Source of the DNA: Pontibacter coccineus
Lineage (GTDB): Bacteria > Bacteroidota > Bacteroidia > Cytophagales > Hymenobacteraceae
DNA: 64,000 nucleotides
Direction: 5' to 3'
NCBI RefSeq assembly: GCF_030546575.1
Contig: NZ_JAUOTN010000008.1
Coordinates: 1 to 64,000 of the forward strand
Below, one piece after another: positions 33,988-43,441 of this stretch. Each line of letters starts with the position of its first letter. Positions within the stretch are counted from its first letter, which is position 1. The notes under the pieces are model-generated. The model saw nothing but the letters and a program-made list of their open reading frames with translations. It searched no databases and was not told the DNA's origin. The position numbers were made by a program, and so were the translations under genes.

Positions 33988-34446
33988 CTACGTATTCCGC
34001 ACCGTATCCAGAATTTCACTGGGAGAGCTTTTCGGGGAAATGTCATCGAAATCGCCACGCAAGGCCTTAAGGGCATAACGTTCTTCGTCTATCTCGCGGC
34101 GACTGCGGATGCCGAGCGACCGCATGATGGGCAGGGGAGGACACCAGCCCTGCAGGCCGTGCTGCAGCAAAAACGTGCTCACAATGCCCGGCAAAATAAA
34201 CCAGCGCTTGTTTACGAAAGCCCCCAGCAGCGTGCCGGATAAAGCAAGTGTAGAGGCATTTATCTCCAGCGTGCGCTCTATGCTCCATTCCTGGTCGAGT
34301 TCGCGGATGCGCTCCGATATTTCGCCGTGACTGCGGCCTTTGTACCGGGCGATGCTCTGCCGGATGGAGCTGTCCATTCGCTCGTTTATACTGTCAGTTG
34401 TGCTCTCCCGCACACGTCCCTGTTCTTCCTGTTCTATAGTTGCCAT
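33988..34446 (-). CDS. DUF2892-type membrane protein
   Basis: The 152-residue protein has a long charged N-terminal helix region (about residues 1-60, rich in Arg and Glu). A hydrophobic hairpin follows (about 63-98) with the ALSGTLLGAFVN start and GWCPPLPIMRSLGIR end, the pattern of DUF2892/YgaP-like inner membrane domains. Known YgaP proteins pair this hairpin with a rhodanese, and here the rhodanese is absent. The Cys in WCPP is the usual one. It lies upstream of ctaA on the same strand, but ctaA has its own promoter. Confidence 0.7.
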   Translation of the reverse strand: MATIEQEEQGRVRESTTDSINERMDSSIRQSIARYKGRSHGEISERIRELDQEWSIERTLEINASTLALSGTLLGAFVNKRWFILPGIVSTFLLQHGLQGWCPPLPIMRSLGIRSRREIDEERYALKALRGDFDDISPKSSPSEILDTVRNT

Positions 34447-34622
34447 CTGATGCTTGTTGTCGTTATCTTACTATAGTGCTATACGTCTCTGCCTGAATAT
34501 TTAGTTGTGCCGGAAGTGAATCATGTCAGGGCTACGGTGCGTTATAGCGAAGACCGGTGGGCTTCTGTCGATATTTGTAAGTTTTAATACGAAATCTGTA
34601 AGCACCTCCGGCATTTACTGCC

Positions 34623-34630
34623 TACTTTTG
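34623..34630 (+). promoter_or_regulatory. Bacteroidota -7 promoter element TACTTTTG
   Basis: TACTTTTG matches TAnnTTTG exactly and lies 41 bp upstream of the TTG start of the HYC-type gene, so it is a candidate promoter for the metal efflux genes. No convincing TTG -33 element is seen. Confidence 0.5.
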
Positions 34631-34671
34631 TAAAAGAAACTGTATCTTCGTTACAACAGACGCACAAGCAT

Positions 34672-35091
34672 TTGAAGCTGATTCGCACCATACTGACCCT
34701 GACACTGGCTTTGCTGGTTGTTTTCTCCTCGCTGGGGATGACGATCACGCAGCATCTGTGCGCGGGTGAGGTGATGTCGACGGCTTTCTTCTCGCACAGC
34801 GCTGAATGCGACATGGAAAAGCAGCGCGAGTCCCTGCCGGATTGCCACAAACCGGTCATGGACGACGATTGCTGCCAGGACCAGACCCTGGTGCTGGACG
34901 TAGAGGATGAGCAAACGCTCAGCCCGACCTTTAAGCTCTCTGTTCCCGATATGACCTTTATCGCTGCCTTTACGGCGGTATGGTCAGCCCTTTTCGAACT
35001 TTATGAGCCGGCCAATACCCATGTGCCGGTCTATGCACCGCCTTTGCTGGCGCAGGACATCCCCGTCCTCGTGCAATCCTTCTTGCTATAA
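34672..35091 (+). CDS. HYC_CC_PP-type small exported protein linked to metal efflux
   Basis: The 139-residue protein has an N-terminal hydrophobic signal segment (about residues 3-25). It then has the family's pattern: QHLCAGE (HxC near residue 29), a C-x-ME motif, DCHKP and DDCCQD (a CC pair near residue 64). The C-terminal third is hydrophobic and proline-rich. Known: this family sits next to CusA/CzcA-type efflux operons in Bacteroidota, and its biochemical role is not established; the Cys and His residues could bind Cu or Ag. The start appears to be TTG at 34672, as no in-frame ATG fits. cusA-like follows after 99 bp. Confidence 0.75.
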   Translation: MKLIRTILTLTLALLVVFSSLGMTITQHLCAGEVMSTAFFSHSAECDMEKQRESLPDCHKPVMDDDCCQDQTLVLDVEDEQTLSPTFKLSVPDMTFIAAFTAVWSALFELYEPANTHVPVYAPPLLAQDIPVLVQSFLL

Positions 35092-35190
35092 ACCTACTTT
35101 TTCGATGATGCCCGGCCTTTCTGGTCAGGTATAGCTATTGGCTTTCCCTATGGGGAGGCGCCATTTCTTTTTGCATTCAATCGAACAAGC

Positions 35191-38100
35191 ATGTTAAATA
35201 GCATTATAAAGTTCTTTCTGGAACAGAAGCTGGTGACTGTCCTGCTGCTGCTCCTTATTGTGGGCTGGGGTATTATCGTGGCACCCTTCAACTGGAACGT
35301 AAGCTTCCTGCCGCGCGACCCGGTTCCGGTAGACGCCATACCCGACATTGGCGAAAACCAGCAAATCATCTTTACCGAGTGGATGGGCCGCTCTCCGCAG
35401 GACGTGGAAGACCAGATCACCTATCCGCTCACGACTTCCCTGCTGGGGATGCCCGGCGTGAAGACCATCCGCTCGACCTCCATGTTCGGCTTCTCGAGCA
35501 TCTATGTTATTTTCGACGACGACGTGGAGTATTACTGGAGCCGTTCCCGCATCCTCGAAAAACTCAACGCGCTGCCAGCCGACCTGCTGCCTGCTGACAT
35601 CACGCCCAAACTCGGACCTGATGCCACGGCGCTCGGGCAGGTATACTGGTATACCCTGGAGGGGCGCGACGAGGACGGCAACCCGGCCGGCGGCTGGGAC
35701 TTGCACGAGCTGCGCAGCATCCAGGACTTCTATGTGAAATATGCGCTGGCCGGGGCGCAGGGCGTCGCTGAAGTGGCCTCGGTAGGTGGCTATATCAAAG
35801 AGTACCAGGTAGACCTCGACCCGGTGGCGATGAAGGCCAACAACGTCTCCATGATGGAGGTGATGAATGCCCTCAAAAACAGCAACCAGGAAGTAGGCGC
35901 CAGCACCGTGGAGATCAACCAGATCGAGTACCTGGTACGCGGGCTAGGCTATGTGAAAGAGATCAGCGACATCGAAGACGCCACGGTGCGGGTGGCCAAC
36001 AACGTGCCGATCCGTATCCGCGACATCGGGCGGGTGAACATCGGCCCTGCTGACCGCTCCATGCTCGGCGTGCTCGACAAGAGCGGCGCGGAGGCGGTGG
36101 GCGGCGTGGTCATCGCCAGGTATGGCGACAACCCGTTGGCCGTCATCAACAACGTGAAGGCCAAACTCGACGATATCTCTGCCGGTCTGCCTTCCAAAAA
36201 GCTGGCTGACGGGCGCGTTTCCAAAGTGACGGTAGTACCTTTCTACGACCGCACACAGCTGATCAACGAAACCCTCGGCACACTCAACTCGGCCATCATC
36301 CTGCAGATCCTGATCACCATTATCGTGATCATTGTGATGGTATACAACCTGCGGGCCTCGCTAATGATCTCGGCGCTGCTGCCGCTGGCGGTGCTGATGA
36401 CCTTCATCATGATGAAATACTTTGATGTGGACGCCAACATTGTGGCCCTGTCAGGTATAGCCATCGCCATCGGTACCATGGTCGATCTGGGGATCATTCT
36501 CAATGAGAACATTCTGCGGCACATGAAAGAGGCTCCACCCGGACAGTCGCTGCTCAAAACGGTTTACGAGGCCACCACCGAAGTGGCTACCGCCATCCTG
36601 ACAGCCGTTTCCACCACCGTGGTTTCGTTCCTGCCGGTGTTTACGCTGGAAGCGGCGGAGGGCAAGTTGTTTGGTCCGCTGGCTTATACCAAAACCTTTG
36701 CACTGGTAGCTTCACTCGTGTTCACGCTCGTGTTCATGCCTGCCTTTGCGCATGTGGTTTTCGGTCTGAAGTCGCGCAACGTGGCGTGGAGCAAGATCCT
36801 GAACTGGGCCCTGGTTGGAATAGGTATAGCGGGTTTGTTCATCCTGCCGCTGGCAGGGGTGACGCTTTTGTTGGTTGCGGCCAATAACCTGCTCAATTTT
36901 TACCAGCCGGAGCGTTTTGGCAAATACCACAGTCAGGTGCTGGTGGGTATCATGGCGCTGGCCGTATCGTGGCTGCTAGCTACCGAGTGGGTACCGCTGG
37001 GCGTGTCGGTGAGTTACTTTGTCAACTTCCTGTTCATTATACTGGTCATAGGCCTGTCGCTGGGTTTCTTCCTGTTTTTTATCAAGGTATACCCGCGCGT
37101 GCTGAGCTGGTGTCTGGCTAACAAAGGCACGTTCCTGCTGATCCCGGCACTCATCATGCTGCTGGGCCTCAACATCTGGATTGGTTTTAACGGTGTGTTC
37201 GGCTGGGTGGCGACAGGCTTCGATAAAGTAGGAGTGAACGTACGCACCTCTTCGCCCTGGAGCAGTCTGGCGCACACTTTCCCGGGCATGGGCAAGGAGT
37301 TTATGCCCTCGCTCGACGAAGGGGCTTTCCTGCTGATGCCGACCTCGATGCCGCACACCGGCGTGGAGGCCAACAAACGCTACCTGCAGCAACTCGACAT
37401 GCTGATTACGGCTATACCTGAAGTGGAGATGGTGGTGGGCAAAGCGGGCCGTGCTGAAACAGCCCTGGACCCGGCGCCAATGTCGATGTACGAGAACGTC
37501 ATTCAGTATAAATCAGAATACATCACCGACGCCAATGGGTATAAGGTGCGCTTTGAGGTGGACGACGAAGGCAATTTTGTGCGCGACGAAAAAGGCAAGC
37601 TCATCGAAGACGAGCGCGGCGAGTATTTCCGCCAGTGGCGCGACCACATTCGCACGCCGGACGATATCTGGAACGAGATTGTGGCCGCGGCCGAACTGCC
37701 GGGCGTGACGTCTGCCCCCAAACTGCAGCCGATCGAAACCCGACTGGTGATGCTGCAGACGGGTATGCGCGCGCCGATGGGCGTGAAGGTATACGGACCT
37801 GATCTGCAGACCATCGAGGACTTCAGTATGCAAATGGAGCGCCTGCTCAAAGAGGTGCCATCCGTAAAACCGGAAGCTGTGTTTGCGGATCGTTCGCTGG
37901 GCAAGCCCTACATGGAAATTGACCTGGATCGCCGCGCGCTGGGACGCTATGGACTGAATGTGGCCGATGTGCAGGAGTACATCGAGGTGGCGATGGGCGG
38001 TATGGCGCTGACCACGACGGTGGAAGGCCGGGAACGCTATTCCATCCGGGCACGCTACGCCCGTGAGTACCGCAACGACCCTGAGTCCGTGAACCGCATC

Positions 38101-38952
38101 ATGATCGCTACACCACAAGGTGGGCAGATTCCGCTCACAGCCCTTGCTAAAGTCGAGTTCCGTCCGGGGCCGATGATGATCCGTTCAGAGGACTCCTTCC
38201 TGACCGGCTACGTGCTGCTCGACAAGCAGGAGGGATTTGCCGAAGGGGCTGTGGTGGAAGACGCACAGCGCTACCTGCAGGGAAAAATTGCTTCCGGCGA
38301 ACTGGTGGTGCCAACGGGGGTGAGTTACAAATTCTCGGGCAACTACGAAAACCAGATACGGGCCGAGGAGCGATTGGCGTTCATCGTGCCGATCAGCTTG
38401 ATGATCATCTTCCTGATCCTGTACTTCCAGTTCCGGTCCGTGAGTACCACTTTGTTTGTTTTCTCAGCTATTGCCATGGCCTTTGCCGGGGGCTTTATGA
38501 TGCTGTGGCTCTACGGGCAGGACTGGTTCATGAACTTCTCATTCGGGGAAACCAACATGCGGGAGCTCTTCCAGATGCGCACGTTCAATCTCAGTGTAGC
38601 CGTTTGGGTGGGCTTTATTGCCCTGTTCGGTATCGCCACCGACGATGGGGTGGTAATGGGAACCTACCTGAAGCAAAGCTTTGAACGCAACACCCCGCAA
38701 ACGCGGGCCGAGGTGCGGGCAGCCGTAATGGAGGCAGGAAAGCGCCGCGTGCTTCCCTGCCTGATGACCACCGCCACCACTTTGCTGGCGCTGCTACCGG
38801 TGCTCACCTCTTCCGGACGCGGCTCTGACATCATGATTCCGATGGCAATCCCTTCCTTTGGGGGAATGTTCGTGGCCCTGATCACGCTGCTAATCGTACC
38901 GGTGCTGTACAGCTGGCGCGAAGAACTCAAAATCAAAAAAGAAACTGTATGA
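35191..38952 (+). CDS. CusA/CzcA-type heavy-metal efflux RND permease, enlarged
   Basis: This is a 1253-residue RND pump, about 200 residues longer than E. coli CusA. The opening (NSIIKFFLEQKLVTVLLLL), the PDIGENQQIIFTEW porter start, the GIAIAIGTMVDLGIILNEN helix 4 motif (near residue 421) and the second-half GIATDDGVVMGTYLKQSF motif (near 1150) identify the HME family. Extra hydrophobic segments occupy about residues 525-640 between the two halves, and an acidic insert lies at about 772-826. Known role: drawing Cu(I)/Ag(I) or divalent metals from periplasm and cytosol. It is followed by TolC (4-bp overlap) and an adaptor gene. Confidence 0.93.
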   Translation: MLNSIIKFFLEQKLVTVLLLLLIVGWGIIVAPFNWNVSFLPRDPVPVDAIPDIGENQQIIFTEWMGRSPQDVEDQITYPLTTSLLGMPGVKTIRSTSMFGFSSIYVIFDDDVEYYWSRSRILEKLNALPADLLPADITPKLGPDATALGQVYWYTLEGRDEDGNPAGGWDLHELRSIQDFYVKYALAGAQGVAEVASVGGYIKEYQVDLDPVAMKANNVSMMEVMNALKNSNQEVGASTVEINQIEYLVRGLGYVKEISDIEDATVRVANNVPIRIRDIGRVNIGPADRSMLGVLDKSGAEAVGGVVIARYGDNPLAVINNVKAKLDDISAGLPSKKLADGRVSKVTVVPFYDRTQLINETLGTLNSAIILQILITIIVIIVMVYNLRASLMISALLPLAVLMTFIMMKYFDVDANIVALSGIAIAIGTMVDLGIILNENILRHMKEAPPGQSLLKTVYEATTEVATAILTAVSTTVVSFLPVFTLEAAEGKLFGPLAYTKTFALVASLVFTLVFMPAFAHVVFGLKSRNVAWSKILNWALVGIGIAGLFILPLAGVTLLLVAANNLLNFYQPERFGKYHSQVLVGIMALAVSWLLATEWVPLGVSVSYFVNFLFIILVIGLSLGFFLFFIKVYPRVLSWCLANKGTFLLIPALIMLLGLNIWIGFNGVFGWVATGFDKVGVNVRTSSPWSSLAHTFPGMGKEFMPSLDEGAFLLMPTSMPHTGVEANKRYLQQLDMLITAIPEVEMVVGKAGRAETALDPAPMSMYENVIQYKSEYITDANGYKVRFEVDDEGNFVRDEKGKLIEDERGEYFRQWRDHIRTPDDIWNEIVAAAELPGVTSAPKLQPIETRLVMLQTGMRAPMGVKVYGPDLQTIEDFSMQMERLLKEVPSVKPEAVFADRSLGKPYMEIDLDRRALGRYGLNVADVQEYIEVAMGGMALTTTVEGRERYSIRARYAREYRNDPESVNRIMIATPQGGQIPLTALAKVEFRPGPMMIRSEDSFLTGYVLLDKQEGFAEGAVVEDAQRYLQGKIASGELVVPTGVSYKFSGNYENQIRAEERLAFIVPISLMIIFLILYFQFRSVSTTLFVFSAIAMAFAGGFMMLWLYGQDWFMNFSFGETNMRELFQMRTFNLSVAVWVGFIALFGIATDDGVVMGTYLKQSFERNTPQTRAEVRAAVMEAGKRRVLPCLMTTATTLLALLPVLTSSGRGSDIMIPMAIPSFGGMFVALITLLIVPVLYSWREELKIKKETV

Positions 38953-40382
38953 AAAAGATACTGGCTTTTATAATCCTACTGCTGGGGGCGATGCCCCTGG
39001 TGCAGGCGCAAACGCTGGAGGAGTACCTCGTAGAGGCAGGCGAAAACAGTCCGACGTTGAAGGCCCGCTACGCCGAGTACCAGGCGGCCCTGCAGCGTGC
39101 CCCGCAGGTGGGTGCTTTGCCGGACCCGGAGGCTTCCTTTAACTTCTTTTTGCAACCGATGGAGCGCTACATGGGCAACGAGGTAGGCGGTGTGACTGTG
39201 ATGCAGATGTTCCCCTGGTTCGGCTCTAACAAAGCGGCAAAGGACGAGGCAAACTACATGGCACAGATGAAATTCTCTTCCTTCATTGAGGCAAAAATAA
39301 ACCTGTACCACGACGTGCGCACTGTTTGGTACCAGCTATACCTCAACGACCAGGAAGCGGTTCTGATGGAGCGCGAAGTGGCGATCATGAAGGCGCTGGA
39401 ACGGCTGGCGCTGGCTAAGTATACGTCTGCCCCGGCAGGTGGCAGCTCAGGTGCGGCTACACCGGCTCGCAGCACGACGGGCAGCTCAAGCAGCTCTTCT
39501 GGCACTGCCGGAAGCAGTGGCTCCGGTATGGCAGGTATGGGTGGTTCTGGTAGCAGTGCCGCAAGTAATAGCGGTGGCAGCATGGCGGCAGGAGGAGGTA
39601 GCATGACAAGTATGGGCAGCTCGGGCGGCTCTTCTATGGTTGATGTGATGCTGATTCGGCTGCAGTTGAAAGAGCTCGAGAACCAGATGATGATACACCA
39701 TGAAGCCCGCCGCCCATTGCAGGCTCAGTTTAACCAATTGCTGCGCCGGCGACCAAGCATGACCGTGCTATCAGCTGACACGCTGTTGCCAGTGCCACTG
39801 CCGGCTACCTTGTCGCTGATCGAAGACTCCATCCGCTCAAACCACCCGATGCTTAAAATGTACGAGTGGGATGAAAAGGCCCGGGAGTCACAGTTACGGA
39901 TGGCACAGCTGATGGGCAGGCCGATGTTCGGGGTGGGGCTGAACTACATGATCTTCAAGCCACGTCCGGAGGATGGGATGCAGATGGGGGGTGAGAATAT
40001 GATCATGCCGATGGTGAGCGTGACTCTCCCGATTTACCGTAAAAAATACAATGCGGCCAAAAAGGAGGCGGAATTCTCGCAACAGGCAGCTGTTTACCAA
40101 AAGGAGGCGACGGAGCGGGAGCTGTTCACGGAGCTGGAGAATCTGCTCTACCAATACCAAAGCGCCGTGAGCCGCATCAACCTGCTGAAGGACCAGATCA
40201 CGCTGACAGAACAGACTATACGCCTGCTTACGACCAACTACTCCGTATCAGGCACCGGTATAGACGAGATCATCCGCCAGCGCCAGTCTTTGCTCACTTA
40301 CAAGCAGCAGCAGGTACAGGCCATCACCAACCAGCACATCGCTGTTTCTGCTATTAACCGCATGATGCAGGGGGATAATTAA
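38949..40382 (+). CDS. TolC-family outer membrane efflux protein with a Ser/Gly/Met-rich insert
   Basis: The 477-residue protein has a signal peptide ending at VQAQ (about residue 21). Two TolC-type coiled-coil halves flank a low-complexity insert (about residues 160-230) of Ser, Gly and Ala with six Met in GM or SM steps. Known: TolC/CusC trimers form the outer-membrane duct of tripartite pumps. The ATG overlaps the stop of the permease gene (ATGA), so translation is probably coupled. The insert might bind Cu(I)/Ag(I) through Met thioethers or act as a flexible linker; both are inference. Confidence 0.9.
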   Translation: MKKILAFIILLLGAMPLVQAQTLEEYLVEAGENSPTLKARYAEYQAALQRAPQVGALPDPEASFNFFLQPMERYMGNEVGGVTVMQMFPWFGSNKAAKDEANYMAQMKFSSFIEAKINLYHDVRTVWYQLYLNDQEAVLMEREVAIMKALERLALAKYTSAPAGGSSGAATPARSTTGSSSSSSGTAGSSGSGMAGMGGSGSSAASNSGGSMAAGGGSMTSMGSSGGSSMVDVMLIRLQLKELENQMMIHHEARRPLQAQFNQLLRRRPSMTVLSADTLLPVPLPATLSLIEDSIRSNHPMLKMYEWDEKARESQLRMAQLMGRPMFGVGLNYMIFKPRPEDGMQMGGENMIMPMVSVTLPIYRKKYNAAKKEAEFSQQAAVYQKEATERELFTELENLLYQYQSAVSRINLLKDQITLTEQTIRLLTTNYSVSGTGIDEIIRQRQSLLTYKQQQVQAITNQHIAVSAINRMMQGDN

Positions 40383-40641
40383 GAGCCTGTTTTGACTAAG
40401 GACTATTGGACAATAGTCAAAGGACTTTTAGGCAAGCAAGGGCAACCGAACTAAGAAGCTATACCTGTATACAGGCAGTGGCTGGAAAGACCCACTTGGA
40501 AATGAATGAGGTAGGGGATAACAGTGGTGTAGCATCATCCTGTGAATCCTTTAATCCTGCAAATCCTGATACAGACAGAAAATGGCAGTATGATGGCAAT
40601 CAAACACAATCAGTAAGAACAACAGTCATAAACACATAAAC

Positions 40642-42414
40642 ATGACAGCTAGAAATAAAAGAATCGGAACCTACCTACTCGTGGCCCTGGGCGGATTGCT
40701 GCTGGGCTGGCTGCTGTTTGGCGGCAGAGGTTCAGAACAGGCGCATGACCACACCGGCGAGGTAGCCGGCGCCACGGAGTATACCTGTTCCATGCACCCG
40801 CAGATCAGGCAGGACGGACCCGGGAAGTGCCCGCTTTGCGGCATGGACCTGATCCCCGTGAGCAACGGAGGAAGTGGCGGCAACACAAGCCGCTATGTGC
40901 TGGAGATGACACCGGAGGCCATTGCGCTTTCCAACATCCAGACGACCAAACTTGAAATGGTGAATCCGGAGAACGAGCTGACGCTTTCGGGGCGTGTGGC
41001 TTTGAACGAACAGCAGGTTTCTTCCATCACGGCCAAGTTTCCGGGACGAATTGAGCGGCTTTATGTGAACTTCACGGGGCAGGAAGTGCGCCGCGGCGAG
41101 CGACTGGCTTCCCTTTACTCGCCGGAACTGATCACGGCCCAACGCGAACTGCAGGAAGCCGTGCGCGCCAAAGACTTGATGCCGGAACTTTACCAGGCGG
41201 CCCGCGCCAAACTCAAGCTCTGGAAACTGTCTGATGCCCAGATCAAGCGCATTGAGAACGCTTCGGACATCATCACCAATTTCGACATTTATTCTGATGC
41301 CGCTGGCGTGGTCACAGAGCGCCTGGTAAGTACCGGCGACTATGTGACCACTGGTTCTGCGCTGTTCCAGGTAGCTAACCTGTCGTCAGTATGGGTAGTG
41401 CTGGATGCCTACGAGGCTGATCTGTCGTGGATAAAGAAGGGCGGCAACATCACCTTCACGGTGCCAGGTATACCCGGCAAGGAATTCACTGCCAAGGTTG
41501 CCTTTATCACGCCCGTACTGGATGCCACGACACGCGCTATTGAAGTGCGGGCGGAAGTGCAGAATCCGGGCAACCAGCTGAAGCCGGGTATGTTTGCTGA
41601 TGCCCGCATCAAGACTTCTACAGGAGCAAAAGCACAGTCGCTGTCGGTGCCAAGCAGCGCCGTACTGTGGACCGGCAAGCGCTCGGTGGTGTATGTGAAA
41701 GTTACGGATCAGGAGATGCCGGCTTTCGAGATGCGCGAAGTAACGCTCGGCCCACGCATGGGAGATAGGTATGTAGTGGAGTCTGGTTTGCAGCCAGGCG
41801 AAGAAGTGGTGACGAACGGCGTGTTTGCCGTAGACGGCGCGGCCCAGCTACGCGGTAACTACAGCATGATGTCCCCTCCGCCAGCCGGTGGGCCCAAGGC
41901 GCCAGAGGCTTTCCAAAAGCAACTGACCGAACTTGTAGACCAATACTATACCTTGAAGAATGCGCTGGTGGCATCGGATATTCCGGCTGCGCGTCAGGCG
42001 GCGGGTACCTTTGCGATGAAACTGGGCGAGGTGGACATGAAAGAACTCGATGGTAAGCTGCATGATCAATGGATGGCCCTGCTGCCGATGTTAAAATCAA
42101 ATGCCGAAGCGATTCAGAAAAGCCGCGATCTGGAAAAACAACGGGCCGCTTTCTCACCTTTATCCGACCATGTTATTGAAGCTGTGAAAGTGTTCGGGAT
42201 AGAGCATGAATTAGCCTACATTCAATCCTGCCCGATGGCGCTCGGTGATAAAGGTGCTTTCTGGCTGAGTGAGGTCAAGGATATACGCAACCCTTACTTC
42301 GGAGAGGCCATGCTGACCTGCGGTGAAACAGAGGAGACGTATAGGAGAGGACAGAATGCAGGATCAGCGTCAGCGGAGCAACCGGCTGCAGCGCCACAGG
42401 GACATCAGCATTGA
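40642..42414 (+). CDS. CusB-type RND periplasmic adaptor with metal-binding N-terminal domain and DUF3347 C-terminal domain
   Basis: The 590-residue protein begins with a membrane anchor (about residues 10-25). A heavy-metal-binding domain follows (YTCSMHPQI...CPLCGMDLIPV, about 46-72). Then comes the adaptor core: a lipoyl/hairpin part (GRIERLYVNFTGQEVRRGERL near 133), a beta barrel and a membrane-proximal domain up to about 410. The C-terminal about 150 residues are a DUF3347-type helical domain with two Cys (SCPMAL; LTCGE). Known: CusB links the RND pump to the outer-membrane channel and passes Cu(I)/Ag(I). It is separated from the TolC gene by 259 bp of repeat-like sequence and followed by a strong terminator. 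Confidence 0.93.
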   Translation: MTARNKRIGTYLLVALGGLLLGWLLFGGRGSEQAHDHTGEVAGATEYTCSMHPQIRQDGPGKCPLCGMDLIPVSNGGSGGNTSRYVLEMTPEAIALSNIQTTKLEMVNPENELTLSGRVALNEQQVSSITAKFPGRIERLYVNFTGQEVRRGERLASLYSPELITAQRELQEAVRAKDLMPELYQAARAKLKLWKLSDAQIKRIENASDIITNFDIYSDAAGVVTERLVSTGDYVTTGSALFQVANLSSVWVVLDAYEADLSWIKKGGNITFTVPGIPGKEFTAKVAFITPVLDATTRAIEVRAEVQNPGNQLKPGMFADARIKTSTGAKAQSLSVPSSAVLWTGKRSVVYVKVTDQEMPAFEMREVTLGPRMGDRYVVESGLQPGEEVVTNGVFAVDGAAQLRGNYSMMSPPPAGGPKAPEAFQKQLTELVDQYYTLKNALVASDIPAARQAAGTFAMKLGEVDMKELDGKLHDQWMALLPMLKSNAEAIQKSRDLEKQRAAFSPLSDHVIEAVKVFGIEHELAYIQSCPMALGDKGAFWLSEVKDIRNPYFGEAMLTCGETEETYRRGQNAGSASAEQPAAAPQGHQH

Positions 42415-42441
42415 GTATGACAAAATAGCTTTAATTACAGG

Positions 42442-42480
42442 CCGCCAGTTCACATTTGTGTTACTGGCGGTTTTGTTTTG
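42442..42480 (+). terminator. Intrinsic terminator of the metal efflux operon
   Basis: CCGCCAGT (42442-42449) pairs with ACTGGCGG (42463-42470), followed by TTTTGTTTTG. It lies 27 bp after the adaptor stop codon. Confidence 0.92.
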
Positions 42481-42554
42481 TAAAGGTGTAGTCGGTGAAG
42501 GTACAGCTACTTTGCTTGTAGCAACTGCTGCTGGTATAGCCATTTGTGCTATTG

Positions 42555-42700
42555 CATAGCTGGTTTTTCGCCTGTGCGGCGGGCACTCACTTTTTTCCTT
42601 GATGAAAAAAGTAATCAAAAAAATCAAGATCCTCCAAACTCGCTGACCGCTCGAACAGTGGAGTATCGTAAAAGTGCACCTGACAAAGCTTTCTACTTCG
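42555..42700 (+). repeat. Dispersed intergenic hairpin element, copy 2
   Basis: It has the same block order as copy 1 (minus strand, 10250-10385): GCGGCGGGCACTCACTTTTT, hairpin ACTTTTTTCCTTGATGAAAAAAGT broken by its loop, CAAAAAAATCAAGA, CTCCAAACTCGCTGACCGCT, CGAACAGTGGAG and AAAAGTGCACC. The short ORFs across it are spurious. Confidence 0.75.
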
Positions 42701-43440
42701 TAGGTTCAGTACAAGTATGTTTTGCTATACCTGCCAGCGTTTCATTTGGTGTGCTGCAATATTAAGAACTACAGCGCTTATACCTGCAAAGCAGTAGTGG
42801 CAAAAAGCTCCCCTCCTTGGATAAGGAGGGGCAGGGGTGGTTGGACCCGGTTCTGCAAAGAAACTGCTGAAGCTACAAACCCTTTACATTTGAAATGGCA
42901 ATAGCAGAGATTCCCCTCTCGAGAGGGGCAGGGGTGTGTTAATCTTGCTGAGCTTAAATCTACTACGATGCTATACCTTAGAATTAGCAACAACAGACTC
43001 CCCGCCTGTGGGGGTAGGGGCCCTCTTGAAGGATAAGGAGGGGCAGGTTGGACCCGGTACTGGGAAGGAACTGCTACAACTAAGAAGCTATACCTGATTA
43101 TGATAAAGGCCAAAGTCTCTTTTGGGCGAGAAGTCGCCCTTCGAAGGGGGCAGAGGGATGACAATCGTGCACGAAAATCCTGTTAATCCGTGGTGGTAGG
43201 GGCCCTCTTTAATCCTGATTTAGACAAGTTATACCTGTTTGCACTCAAAACACTTGCGGTACTGGTGGGCACTGAAAGACACTGCAAAATCTTTGCTCGC
43301 ATCACAGGCCTAATCAATCCTGTTGTCGGGTAGGGGGTAAAAAATGGAAGCCAGATGAAGTGAAAAAGACACTTGCGTGCCACTGGAACAAAAGTTAAAC
43401 TATTCTATATGCCCCTTGCCAAATAAATCCCTTTCAAAAA
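42701..43440. other. Gene-free stretch built of dispersed repeat fragments
   Basis: It holds several copies of GAGGGGCAGGGG-type and CCCCTCCTT/AAGGAGGGG words (about 42808-42850, 42908-42935, 43000-43060, 43125-43150), ATCCTGTTAATCC-type words, ATCGTGCACGA (43164-43174), and five CTATACCTG-type motifs. No gene, terminator or RNA is recognised. Confidence 0.7.
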
Positions 43441-43441
43441 C

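Noticed and set aside
40383..40641. Gene between the TolC and adaptor genes (77-residue ORF)
   Set aside because: The sequence is made of dispersed repeat words (AATCCTG, AAGCTATACCTG) and has no ribosome site or domain.
42544..42765. 73-residue ORF over the second hairpin element
   Set aside because: Same repeat family as the other copies; the translated stretch is a known type of spurious call, not a conserved protein.
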